Below are positions 19,001-26,245 of a stretch of DNA of 64,000 nucleotides, one piece after another (positions within the stretch are counted from its first letter, which is position 1; each line of letters starts with the position of its first letter). Source of the stretch: Bradyrhizobium sp. 21 (lineage in GTDB: Bacteria; Pseudomonadota; Alphaproteobacteria; Rhizobiales; Xanthobacteraceae). Under the pieces are notes generated by a model. That model was given only the letters and a program-made list of their open reading frames with translations. It was not told the origin of the DNA and did no database searches. The stretch is from assembly GCF_023073335.1 (NCBI RefSeq), contig NZ_JADPJG010000002.1:158594-222593 (forward strand), given 5' to 3'. The position numbers were made by a program, and so were the translations under genes.

Positions 19001-19308
19001 GCGAACTGAAGGCGTTGGCGGCAAGCGGCATCACGGAGCTGTTCACGGCGTTCTCCCGGGCGGACGGACCGAAGACCTATGTGCAGCACGTGCTCGCCGC
19101 GCAAAAGGACAAGGTCTGGCCGCTGATCGAGCAGGGTGCCATCGTTTACGTCTGTGGCGATGGCAGCAAGATGGAGCCGGACGTGAAGGCGGCGCTGGCC
19201 GCGATCCACCGCGAGAAGCGCGGCAGCGACGCTGCTGCCAGTGCGCGCTGGATCGAGGAGATGGGCGCGAAGAACCGGTACGTGCTGGACGTGTGGGCGG
19301 GAGGTTAG
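16078..19308 (+). CDS. Self-sufficient cytochrome P450 / NADPH-P450 reductase fusion (CYP102/BM3-type)
   Basis: A 1076-residue fusion colinear with Bacillus P450 BM3. The P450 domain comes first: I-helix AGHETTSG near residues 271-278, ExxR as EALR, and heme-binding FGNGQRACIG with Cys413. A linker of about 30 residues leads to the FMN flavodoxin domain (LVLYGSNLGTAEE, about residue 500), then the FAD domain (RYYSISSSPS) and the NADPH site (GPGTGLAPFRGFLQER). It ends VLDVWAGG as BM3 does. BM3-type enzymes hydroxylate fatty acids near the methyl end. The BM3 residues Arg47 and Tyr51 that hold the carboxylate correspond here to Ser52 and Val56, while Phe87 is kept (GDGLFTA). The substrate may therefore differ. 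ATG 16078 follows AAGGGGAAG; the frame upstream is repeat DNA. Confidence 0.96.
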   Translation: MSSKNRLDPIPQPPTKPVVGNMLSLDSAAPVQHLTRLAKELGPIFWLDMMGSPIVVVSGHDLVDELSDEKRFDKTVRGALRRVRAVGGDGLFTADTKEPNWSKAHNILLQPFGNRAMQSYHSSMVDIAEQLVNKWERLNADDEIDVVHDMTALTLDTIGLCGFEYRFNSFYRRDYHPFVESLVRSLETIMMTRGLPFEQLWMQKRRKTMGEDVDFMNKMVDEIIAERRKSADAIGDKKDMLAAMMTGVDRSTGEQLDDVNIRYQINTFLIAGHETTSGLLSCTLYALLKHPDILKKAYDEVDRVFGPDANAKPTYLQVTQLTYITQILKEALRLWPPAPAYGISALQDETIGGGKYKLRKGTFTTILVTALHRDPSVWGPNPDAFDPENFSREAEAKRPVNAWKPFGNGQRACIGRGFAMHEAALALGMILQRFKLIDHQRYQMHMKETLTMKPEGFKIKVRPRADRERGAYGGPVVASAPKAPRQPTARPGHNTPMLVLYGSNLGTAEELATRMADLAEINGFAVHLGPLDDYVGKLPQQGGVLIICASYNGAPPDNATQFVKWLGDDLPKDAFANVRYAVFGCGNSDWAATYQSVPRFIDEQLSARGARAVYPRGEGDARSDLDGQFQKWFPAAAQVATKEFGIDWNFTRTAEDDPLYAIEPVAVTAVNTIVAQGGAVAMKVLVNDELQNKSGSTPSERSTRHIEVQLPSNLTYRVGDHLSVVPRNDPTLVDSVARRFGFLPADQIRLQVAEGRRAQLPVGDAVSVGRLLSEFVELQQVATRKQLQIMAEHTRCPVTKPKLLAFVGEEAEPLERYRAEILARRKSVFDLLLEYPACELPFHVYLEMLSLLAPRYYSISSSPSVDPVRCSITVGAVEGPAASGRGVYKGVCSNYLANRRADDSIHATVRETKAGFRLPDDSSVPIIMIGPGTGLAPFRGFLQERAARKAKGAALGPSLLFFGCRHPDQDFLYAGELKALAASGITELFTAFSRADGPKTYVQHVLAAQKDKVWPLIEQGAIVYVCGDGSKMEPDVKAALAAIHREKRGSDAAASARWIEEMGAKNRYVLDVWAGG

Positions 19309-19508
19309 TCTCCCTGCAACAGGCATAAAGCAGACGCAGGTTTGGGACAAAATTCTGCATTAAATCAGAAGTTGATTGTTTTGCGTTGCTGCAATTCATG
19401 ATAGATTTGTGTGCTTTCGCACAAAGTATTGTTTGAACTAAGCCAGATTTTCAGCGCGACGGCGCTTTCCGGCTCGTCGCAATATTTTATCATTTAACGG
19501 AGGCGTGC
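19309..19508. other. AT-rich intergenic spacer
   Basis: A 200-base spacer between the P450 fusion and the metallopeptidase gene. By hand count, 19321-19440 holds 45 G or C in 120 bases (about 38 percent), far below the surrounding coding DNA. A short hairpin, TGTGC-TTTC-GCACA at 19410-19423, could act in termination or regulation. The promoter of the downstream peptidase gene probably lies here, but I could not choose one set of promoter boxes. No open frame worth calling was seen. Confidence 0.6.
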
Positions 19509-20594
19509 ATGGCACGAGCACCCGCTATCAAGCCGAACCGCAGAACCTGCGCGGCGATGGAGCACCATTTCATTTTGGCGGAGACCGACCCGGTCTATCG
19601 GAACAATCGCAGACTCATTGAGGCCGGTACGAAAACCACTCGTTTGGCGACGCGCACGAGCGTGATCCGCATCCCGGTTGTGGTGCATGTGCTCTATCAT
19701 ACTGATCAGGAAAACATCGACGTCAGCCAGATCGAGAGCCAAATTGCCGCGCTGAATCGCGACTACCGGCGACGAAACGAAGACCGGAGCCAAATCCCGG
19801 CGCCGTTTCGCGTGTTCGCCGCAGATACGCTCGTCGAGTTCGGGCTCGCTGTTCGGGATCCGCACGGCAATCCCACCAACGGAATAACCAGAACGCGGAC
19901 GTCGAAGACCGCCTTTCCCTACAACGCAAGTGATCACCAAGCGACTAAGAAGTTGGACGAGATGGTCAAGTTCGATGGCTTCGGCAAAGCCGCCTGGCCG
20001 AGCGATTCTTACTTGAATTTGTGGACCTGCACGATCGACGGCGGTCTTCTCGGATATGCGCAATTCCCTGGCGGGCCGCCTGCGACCGATGGTGTCGTAA
20101 TCCTGAACACTGCGTTCGGCTCGGGCGGGATCACGAGGCCGCCCTATAATCTGGGCCGGACCGCGGTTCACGAGGTGGGCCATTGGCTGAACCTCTTGCA
20201 CATCTGGGGCGATGACAATGGCGGCTGTACCCGGTCGGACAATGTCGACGACACGCCCAATCAGGCCAATTCGAACGGCTCGGACGTCAGGCTATCGAGC
20301 TTCCCTCATATCAGTTGCAACAACGGACCCCATGGCGACATGTTCATGAACTACATGGATTACGTCGATGATGATACGATGGTCATGTTTACGGCCGGTC
20401 AGCTGAAACGAATGAATGCCACTCTGGCCGGTCCGCGAGCATCTCTGGTGAATTCCACCGGCTTGACACCAGTCGAAACACCGAGGCTTGGAACCGAAGC
20501 CGTTGCCACGCGTAGTCTGGAGGCCTTGAATTTGATCGGAGATGAGCGCGGGCAGCGTCCGACCGAAGAATTTGACGGAGTTTCGTGGGTCTAG
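19509..20594 (+). CDS. M43-family zinc metallopeptidase (pappalysin/cytophagalysin type)
   Basis: This 361-residue protein carries the extended zinc site HEVGHWLNLLHIWGD at residues 221-235: His221, His225 and His231 as ligands and Glu222 as the catalytic base. A Met-turn candidate (MNYMDY) follows about 50 residues later, as in M43 metzincins. The N-terminal part (RIPVVVHVLYHTDQENI, then the IESQIAALNRDY region) is the usual prelude in bacterial M43 proteins. No signal peptide is visible, so export would need another route. TTAACGGAGG precedes ATG 19509. It follows an AT-rich spacer and is followed 18 bases later by a small gene, possibly in one operon. Codon use is less GC-biased than in flanking genes. 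Confidence 0.88.
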   Translation: MARAPAIKPNRRTCAAMEHHFILAETDPVYRNNRRLIEAGTKTTRLATRTSVIRIPVVVHVLYHTDQENIDVSQIESQIAALNRDYRRRNEDRSQIPAPFRVFAADTLVEFGLAVRDPHGNPTNGITRTRTSKTAFPYNASDHQATKKLDEMVKFDGFGKAAWPSDSYLNLWTCTIDGGLLGYAQFPGGPPATDGVVILNTAFGSGGITRPPYNLGRTAVHEVGHWLNLLHIWGDDNGGCTRSDNVDDTPNQANSNGSDVRLSSFPHISCNNGPHGDMFMNYMDYVDDDTMVMFTAGQLKRMNATLAGPRASLVNSTGLTPVETPRLGTEAVATRSLEALNLIGDERGQRPTEEFDGVSWV

Positions 20595-20612
20595 GCCTCG
20601 TGGAGGCGCCAG

Positions 20613-20936
20613 ATGGCCGAACCGATCGACAAAGAGTTGCTCTCTCGTTATTGGGTCCACTCGCGCGAGGAGGATACCGCCACGGAGACAGTTTATCGGC
20701 CGTCTGGCTTTCCGCTGCCACCATCACGGGGAAGAACCGGATTTGAATTCGCCGGAGACGGGACCTTCAAGCGCGTTGGAATCGGTGCAACCGATATTTC
20801 GCGCGTCGAGCAAGGCTCGTGGAAGGTCGAGCCCGATAGTGCCAACCGGGTCTCCATCAAGTTGCAAGGCGAAGCTCGCAACCTGGAGATTCTTGATCTC
20901 AAGGCGGATCGTCTGGCCATCAAGCGAGACCCGTAG
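20613..20936 (+). CDS. Small hypothetical protein downstream of the metallopeptidase
   Basis: A 107-residue protein of unknown function. It reads as a short all-beta domain: RYWVHSREED, then TVYRPSGF, RGRTGFEFAGDGTFKRVG, and GSWKVEP. The pattern of an aromatic opening, a glycine-rich beta hairpin and a G-x-W strand recalls lipocalin-like small barrels, without a specific family match. GGAGG lies ahead of ATG 20613, 18 bases after the peptidase stop, so they are likely cotranscribed. A small beta protein beside a peptidase could be an inhibitor or partner, but nothing in the sequence proves that. No signal peptide is present. Confidence 0.7.
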   Translation: MAEPIDKELLSRYWVHSREEDTATETVYRPSGFPLPPSRGRTGFEFAGDGTFKRVGIGATDISRVEQGSWKVEPDSANRVSIKLQGEARNLEILDLKADRLAIKRDP

Positions 20937-20983
20937 GCGCGTCCCGGTCAGCTCGGTTCGTCCGATCGTGCTAAAGCTCTCCC

Positions 20984-21661
20984 ATGATTCCCTGGGAAAA
21001 GATCGACACCGCCAAAATCCCCGGCTCCGATGAAGAGCTACGCCTGATGCGGCGCGGCAAGGAGTTTTCCATCAAGCTCGGCACCAATGAGCTGATGAAC
21101 AACCGCCTGTCGGGCTCGGAAGCCGCGCTCGCGACGCTTGCGGCGAAGCAGATCGAGAAGGTCGCAAAGCCTGTCGTCCTCATCGGCGGCCTCGGCATGG
21201 GCTTTACGTTGCGCGCGGCGCTCACCGTGCTGGGAAGCAAAGCGAAGATCGTGGTCTCCGAGTTGGTGCCGGCGGTGGTCGCCTGGGCGCGCGGCCCGAT
21301 GGCGGAGGTCTTCGGTGACAGTCTCGAGGACTCTCGCGTGAGCATCCGGGAGACCGATGTCGCTGAAATCATCCGGGCGCGCAATTCGGCCTTCGACGCC
21401 ATTCTCCTCGACGTCGACAACGGGCCGGAAGGGCTGACCCGGAAGGGCAATGACGCGCTCTACAATGCGAGCGGGTTGAAGGCGGCGAAGACGGCGCTGC
21501 GGCCGGGCGGCGTGCTTGCTGTCTGGTCGTCGGGACCCAACCCGGCCTTCACCAAGCGGCTTGGGAGTGCCGGCTTCGACGTCAACGAAGTCAACATTCG
21601 CGCCACCGGCAGAGGCGGTGGTGCGCGCCACGTGATCTGGATCGCGAGGAAGAAGAGCTAG
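20984..21661 (+). CDS. Spermidine synthase-like / SAM-dependent methyltransferase-fold protein
   Basis: A Rossmann-fold protein of 225 residues. The nucleotide-binding motif I is VVLIGGLGMGFTLRAAL, the acidic strand-two end is VVSELVPAVVAWAR, and DAILLDVDNGPEGL matches the central strand of the spermidine synthase/methyltransferase group. It lacks the N-terminal beta domain of true spermidine synthases. It is commonly annotated as a spermidine synthase-like or class I methyltransferase; substrate unknown. The region before ATG 20984 has no strong ribosome-binding site. It is convergent with the NTF2-like gene, with 24 bases between stops. Confidence 0.8.
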   Translation: MIPWEKIDTAKIPGSDEELRLMRRGKEFSIKLGTNELMNNRLSGSEAALATLAAKQIEKVAKPVVLIGGLGMGFTLRAALTVLGSKAKIVVSELVPAVVAWARGPMAEVFGDSLEDSRVSIRETDVAEIIRARNSAFDAILLDVDNGPEGLTRKGNDALYNASGLKAAKTALRPGGVLAVWSSGPNPAFTKRLGSAGFDVNEVNIRATGRGGGARHVIWIARKKS

Positions 21662-21685
21662 GCTGGTTGCGCAGCTACCGGTCCA

Positions 21686-22150
21686 TCAGAACATCGTGTT
21701 GTTGTTCGCCGGATTTTCCGGAATCGGCTGCACGACGTCCCAGTGCTCGACGATCTTGCCGTTCTCCAGCTTGAAGATGTCAACGATCGCGTTACCCTTG
21801 GTGCCGGTCTCGCGAACCGCGTGAACGTGCAGGATGACGTAGTCGCCATCGACGAAGCTGCGCTTGATGTCGCTGTGTGAGTTCGGAAACTTCTCACGCA
21901 GGAAGCCGATGAACTTTCGGAAGCCGTCCGGACCATCGGCCGCGTTGGGATTGTGCTGGACGTAACGGTCGCCGACATAGGCGAGGGCCGCATCGGCGTC
22001 CTTCTGGTTGAGCCCCTTCTCGTAGAAGGCCAGCACGGCTTTGCGATTGGCTTCTTCTTGCGCGCTGTCGGCCATCGCGGCACCGTTGCCGAGGGACAGC
22101 ATGAAAACTGAGGCCGCGATCATTGCGGCAGACCGGACGATGAGATGCAT
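21686..22150 (-). CDS. Secreted NTF2-like (SnoaL-type) protein
   Basis: A 154-residue protein with a signal peptide (IVRSAAMIAASVFMLSLGNGAAMA, cleavage likely after AMA) followed by a SnoaL/NTF2-like domain. The domain opens KAVLAFYEKGLNQKDADAALAYVGDRYVQHNP and later has IVDIFKLENGKIVEHWDVVQ, both characteristic of this family. Members are small-molecule isomerases or binding proteins; the activity here is not predictable. CGGAG lies ahead of ATG 22150. It is a single gene with no obvious operon partner. Confidence 0.88.
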   Translation of the reverse strand: MHLIVRSAAMIAASVFMLSLGNGAAMADSAQEEANRKAVLAFYEKGLNQKDADAALAYVGDRYVQHNPNAADGPDGFRKFIGFLREKFPNSHSDIKRSFVDGDYVILHVHAVRETGTKGNAIVDIFKLENGKIVEHWDVVQPIPENPANNNTMF

Positions 22151-22278
22151 GTGAGCTCCGAGAGGCCGAGAGCCTCTTCTTGCGACTGGGAGGGGCCTGT
22201 ATAGCTTTCGTGCCGGCTTGCGTTAAGAGAGTAACCGACAGCTCACATGGTCACCGCGAGGAGACCGTCTCTGTCGGT

Positions 22279-23199
<921 letters not shown>

Positions 23200-23248
23200 G
23201 GACCGCTCCTTGGAACATGGGTTGCAGGACGTTCGTTCTATTGCATGG

Positions 23249-23262
23249 TTTGCCGCGGCAAA
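23249..23262. promoter_or_regulatory. 14-base perfect palindrome in divergent promoter region
   Basis: TTTGCCGCGGCAAA at 23249-23262 is a perfect palindrome between the hydrolase start (23199, minus) and the phaE-like start (23378, plus). Its placement fits an operator for a dimeric regulator acting on one or both genes. The regulator is not identified; the TGC/GCA character recalls PHA-responsive repressor sites, but the spacing differs from the phasin-promoter site. Confidence 0.45.
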
Positions 23263-23377
23263 GAAGCCTTCCACGCGCCACCAGGGTCGGGTCGCGCAGG
23301 TTGACCGGCCCGCGGCAACGGTGTCGTATGGCTGGAAAAGAAAGGGCGCCAATAGCCCTCGCGAGGTGGAGGACGCA

Positions 23378-23761
23378 ATGACCGACAAGATCAATGACCC
23401 TGTCGCCATGTGGCAGAAGATGGTCGGCGAGATGGAGAAGGGATTCAACACCTTCGCCAATCAAGCCATGTCATCGCCCGAGTTCTCGCAAGCGATGAAC
23501 CGGGCCGGCGGCGTTGCTGCAGGTGCTCAGAAGCAGCTCGGCGAGCTCATGGAGAAATACCTGGTCTCGATGAACCTGCCGAGCCGCGACCAGGTCACCG
23601 GCCTTGCCGAACGGATGCAAGCCATCGAAGGCCAGATCGCTGAGATCAAGTCGATGCTGAGCCACATGGCGGAAAGTTCCGGCCTGTCCCAGGGCTCCGA
23701 TACCGCAGTGCGGCCGCCGCGCACCAAGCGCCCGCCGTCCGGGGGCGGAGAGCAGACATGA
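23378..23761 (+). CDS. Short PhaE-like PHA synthase-associated protein
   Basis: A 127-residue helical protein (MTDKINDPVAMWQKMVGEMEKGFN) directly upstream of, and overlapping by four bases (ATGA), a class III-type PHA synthase gene. The middle holds MEKYLVSMNLPSRDQVTGL then AERMQAIEGQIAEIKSML, which matches the C-terminal PhaE region where LNLPSRxD is followed by a coiled coil. Classical PhaE is about 350 residues, so this would be a minimal version keeping only the synthase-contacting end. The tail is basic and proline-rich (RPPRTKRPPSG). GGAGGACGCA precedes ATG 23378. Assignment rests on this motif and on the gene pair. Confidence 0.68.
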   Translation: MTDKINDPVAMWQKMVGEMEKGFNTFANQAMSSPEFSQAMNRAGGVAAGAQKQLGELMEKYLVSMNLPSRDQVTGLAERMQAIEGQIAEIKSMLSHMAESSGLSQGSDTAVRPPRTKRPPSGGGEQT

Positions 23762-24840
23762 ATGCAGCCGCCGGGCTCGATTTCGCGGGCATCCCGGAAC
23801 GCATCCAGTCCGAGGTGCAACGCGCGATCCAGCGCAGCATCAAGGGTGTCGAATATTTCTCGACCTCCGGACCCACGCTCGGATCGACGCCGAAGGACGT
23901 GCTGCGTTCCCGCGGCACGATGAGCCTCTATCACTACCGGCCGATGTCGGACGAGATCTACCGCGTGCCGGTGCTGATCGTGATGGCGACGACCAACCGC
24001 GGCTACATCCTCGATCTCGTGCCTGGCCAGAGCTTCATCGAGTTTCTCCTGAGGCGCGGCTACGACGTGTACATGCTCGACTGGAGCGCGCCGCGGCCGG
24101 AAGAGAAGAGCCTGCGGATGGAGGACTACGTTCTCGACTTTATCCCGGATTGCGTTCGCCGCGTGCAGCAGGATTCCGGCGAGCAGGATGTTTCCGTCAT
24201 CGGCTATTGCTTCGGCGGCGTGCTGTCGCTGCTCTACGGTTCGATCTTTCAGGACGGACCGATGAAGAATCTGATCTGCTTCACCACGCCGATCGATTTC
24301 CGCGAGATGAAGCTGTTCTCGAATTTCTCCGACCGCCGCTATTTCGACGTCGACCGTCTGGTGGATAGCGTCGGCAACGTGCCGCCGGAGATGATCCTGT
24401 CGTCATTCGAGATGCTGCGTCCAGCCTCGCGCACGGTGAGCCAGATCCAGCTGTGGGAAAACATCTGGAACGACGAGTTCGTCAAGTCGTACCGAATGTT
24501 CGACCGTTGGGCGACCGACACACTGCCGCTCGCCGGCGAATATTTCCGCACCATCACCAAGGACCTGATGTGGGACAACAAGCTGTTCAACGACACCATG
24601 TCGGTCGGGGGCCGTGCGGCGAAGCTCGAGGACATCAAGGTGCCGTTCCTGCATGCGGTGGCCGAGCACGATCACATCGTGCCGTATGAGGCCGCAAAGC
24701 ACCTGATCGCCAAGATCGGGTCGCAGGACAAGGAAGAGGTGATGCTGAAAGGCGGTCACGTCTCGCTGGTCGCCGGCGCCAATGCGGTGAAGCGGCTGTG
24801 GCCGAAACTGGACTCCTGGCTGGGGAAGAGATCGACATGA
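23758..24840 (+). CDS. phaC: Class III-type poly(3-hydroxyalkanoate) synthase subunit PhaC
   Basis: Polymerises 3-hydroxyacyl-CoA into PHA at the granule surface. Length is 360 residues, matching class III PhaC (about 355) and far shorter than class I enzymes (near 590). The lipase-like box is GYCFGG with Cys151; Asp305 (AEHDHIVP) and His334 (KGGHVSL) complete the triad at nearly the same positions as in Allochromatium PhaC. VYMLDWS and the conserved Trp-rich helix (LWENIWNDEFVKSYRMFDRW) also fit. It overlaps the PhaE-like gene by ATGA and the GNAT gene by ATGA, so three genes are coupled. A phasin gene follows within 800 bases. Confidence 0.9.
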   Translation: MNAAAGLDFAGIPERIQSEVQRAIQRSIKGVEYFSTSGPTLGSTPKDVLRSRGTMSLYHYRPMSDEIYRVPVLIVMATTNRGYILDLVPGQSFIEFLLRRGYDVYMLDWSAPRPEEKSLRMEDYVLDFIPDCVRRVQQDSGEQDVSVIGYCFGGVLSLLYGSIFQDGPMKNLICFTTPIDFREMKLFSNFSDRRYFDVDRLVDSVGNVPPEMILSSFEMLRPASRTVSQIQLWENIWNDEFVKSYRMFDRWATDTLPLAGEYFRTITKDLMWDNKLFNDTMSVGGRAAKLEDIKVPFLHAVAEHDHIVPYEAAKHLIAKIGSQDKEEVMLKGGHVSLVAGANAVKRLWPKLDSWLGKRST

Positions 24841-25433
24841 GTGAGCAGCGCTCCTATCCGCGTCATATAAAGACGGACGCGGGCGATATCGAGATCCGCC
24901 TGATGTCCCCGGCGGACGAAGCCGCGGTGCTCGCCTTCGGCAAGGGCCTGCCGACCCACGACCTGTTGTTCCTGCCGCGCAACATCAGTGAGCCGAAGGT
25001 GCTCTCCGCGTGGGTCAAGGAGATCGAGCGCGGCGCGATCACGAGCCTGCTCGCGGTCAGGGGCGGCACGGTGGTCGGCTGCGGCACGCTGGTGCGCGAC
25101 CCGCATTCCTGGTCGCCCCATGTCGGTGAGATCCGCATGGTGGTCTCGCTCGACGTGCGCGGGAAAGGGGTGGGGCGGGCGTTGTCGCAGGAGACCTTCG
25201 CGCTCGCGCTCGGCGCCGGTCTGGAGAAGCTCTCGGTTCAGATGACGGTCGACCAGCAGGCGGCGATCGCCCTATTCGAGAGCCTCGGCTTCAAGGCCGA
25301 GGCGCTATTGCGTGACCATGTCCGGGACGTCGATGGCAAGACCCACGACATTGTCGTACTTGGCCACAACATTGCGCAGGTCCAGGCCCAGATGGAGGCT
25401 TATGGGCTGCCCGGCGCTGTCCAGCACTCCTAA
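24837..25433 (+). CDS. GNAT family N-acetyltransferase
   Basis: A 198-residue acyl-CoA-dependent N-acetyltransferase of the GNAT fold. Motif A is visible as IRMVVSLDVRGKGVGRALSQ, with the V-x-x-x-x-R-G-x-G-x-G/A pattern for CoA phosphate binding, and the C-terminal part has AIALFESLGFKAEALLRDHV. ATG 24837 overlaps the phaC stop (ATGA), giving translational coupling; an upstream in-frame start lies inside phaC. The substrate is unknown. Its tight linkage to phaC is unusual enough to suggest a role in storage physiology, but that is inference. Confidence 0.87.
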   Translation: MSEQRSYPRHIKTDAGDIEIRLMSPADEAAVLAFGKGLPTHDLLFLPRNISEPKVLSAWVKEIERGAITSLLAVRGGTVVGCGTLVRDPHSWSPHVGEIRMVVSLDVRGKGVGRALSQETFALALGAGLEKLSVQMTVDQQAAIALFESLGFKAEALLRDHVRDVDGKTHDIVVLGHNIAQVQAQMEAYGLPGAVQHS

Positions 25434-25498
25434 GCGCCGCCCGGTCATTGGAAGCCGGTTGGCCAGGGAGGCGCCAGATTGCCTGTCGTTAAGGCGGT

Positions 25499-25564
25499 TC
25501 ACGAATTCGTGATATCGCGGTGCAACATGAATATTGCGATGCACAATTAACTATGCCATATAAG
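25499..25564 (+). promoter_or_regulatory. Phasin promoter region with palindrome and PhaR-like site
   Basis: Two elements lie upstream of the phasin start. TCACGAATTCGTGA at 25499-25512 is a perfect 14-base palindrome. TGCGATGCACAA at 25535-25546 fits, from memory, the TGC-N3-GCA type motif reported for the PHB-responsive repressor PhaR in Bradyrhizobium and relatives. It overlaps a possible -35 box (TTGCGA, 25534-25539); a TATAAG box at 25559-25564 is 19 bases on, longer than ideal. PhaR release by PHB granules would explain phasin induction. The assignment is by motif only. Confidence 0.5.
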
Positions 25565-25631
25565 CCGTGCCCCGGGCCAATGCGGACGGGGTGAGCCCAT
25601 AGCTCAAAACAATGAGGATGGAGAGAACCCC

Positions 25632-26087
25632 ATGACCACCGAAACCAACACCGCTTTCGAAGGCTTCAAGGACGCTTTCAAGAACATCCAGAACCTGGAA
25701 GTTCCCGAGGCTGCCCGCGAGTTCGTCAAGAAGTCTGCCAACACCGCCAAGGACCGTGCTGCCGAGGTGTTCGCTGGCTCCGAGCGCGTGACCGCTGCCG
25801 TCGAGAACGCGGTGACTGAATCGGTCACCGAGGCCGGCAAGATCAGCCGCAACATTCAGCAGGCGATCTATGACGACGCCCAGGCGTTCTTCGCCGGTAT
25901 CGACAAGCTCGCTTCTGCCAAGTCGGTCAGCGAAGCCGTCGAGATCCAGTCGAGCCTGCTCCGCGCGCACGGCGAAGTGTTCGTCTCGCGTGCCAAGGCA
26001 ACCGCCGACTATGTCGGCAAGCTCGCTGCCAACGGTGCGAAGTCCGCTCAGGACAATTTTGCCAAGGTCTACAACAAGACCGCCTGA
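25632..26087 (+). CDS. Phasin family protein (PHA granule-associated)
   Basis: A 151-residue amphipathic, almost wholly helical protein that coats polyhydroxyalkanoate granules. The phasin_2-type core runs from PEAAREFVKKSANTAKDRA through AQAFFAGIDKLASAKSVSEA and EIQSSLLRAHGEVFVSRAKA, the usual family blocks. The composition is rich in Ala, Lys and Glu with no Cys. GGAGAG precedes ATG 25632. It has its own promoter region with a possible PhaR site and its own terminator, so it is monocistronic and probably strongly expressed, in line with phasin abundance. It lies downstream of phaC. Confidence 0.93.
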   Translation: MTTETNTAFEGFKDAFKNIQNLEVPEAAREFVKKSANTAKDRAAEVFAGSERVTAAVENAVTESVTEAGKISRNIQQAIYDDAQAFFAGIDKLASAKSVSEAVEIQSSLLRAHGEVFVSRAKATADYVGKLAANGAKSAQDNFAKVYNKTA

Positions 26088-26118
26088 TCCAAGGCCTGAG
26101 GCGAAAAACTGAAATTTG

Positions 26119-26147
26119 AGGCCCGCTTCGGCGGGCCTTGTTTTTTG
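26119..26147 (+). terminator. Rho-independent terminator after the phasin gene
   Basis: The stem AGGCCCGC pairs with GCGGGCCT around a TTCG tetraloop (26119-26138), followed by TGTTTTTTG. This GC-rich stem with stable UUCG loop and U tract is a textbook intrinsic terminator, 31 bases after the phasin stop. Confidence 0.92.
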
Positions 26148-26151
26148 CGTT

Positions 26152-26230
26152 GCCGTCATTGCGAGCGAAGCAATCCAGTCTGTCTCCGCGGAAGGACTCT
26201 GGATTGCTTCGCTTCGCCCACAATGACGGC
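26152..26230. repeat. Palindromic repeat, family A (copy 2)
   Basis: A 79-base element with GCCGTCATTG / CAATGACGGC outer arms and GAAGCAATCCAG / CTGGATTGCTTC inner arms. It shares the GTCATTGCGAG end and GGATTGCTTCG core with the copies at 15959 and 53426. It lies between the phasin terminator and the DUF445 gene start. Confidence 0.85.
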
Positions 26231-26245
26231 TACTGTGATCTTGCC

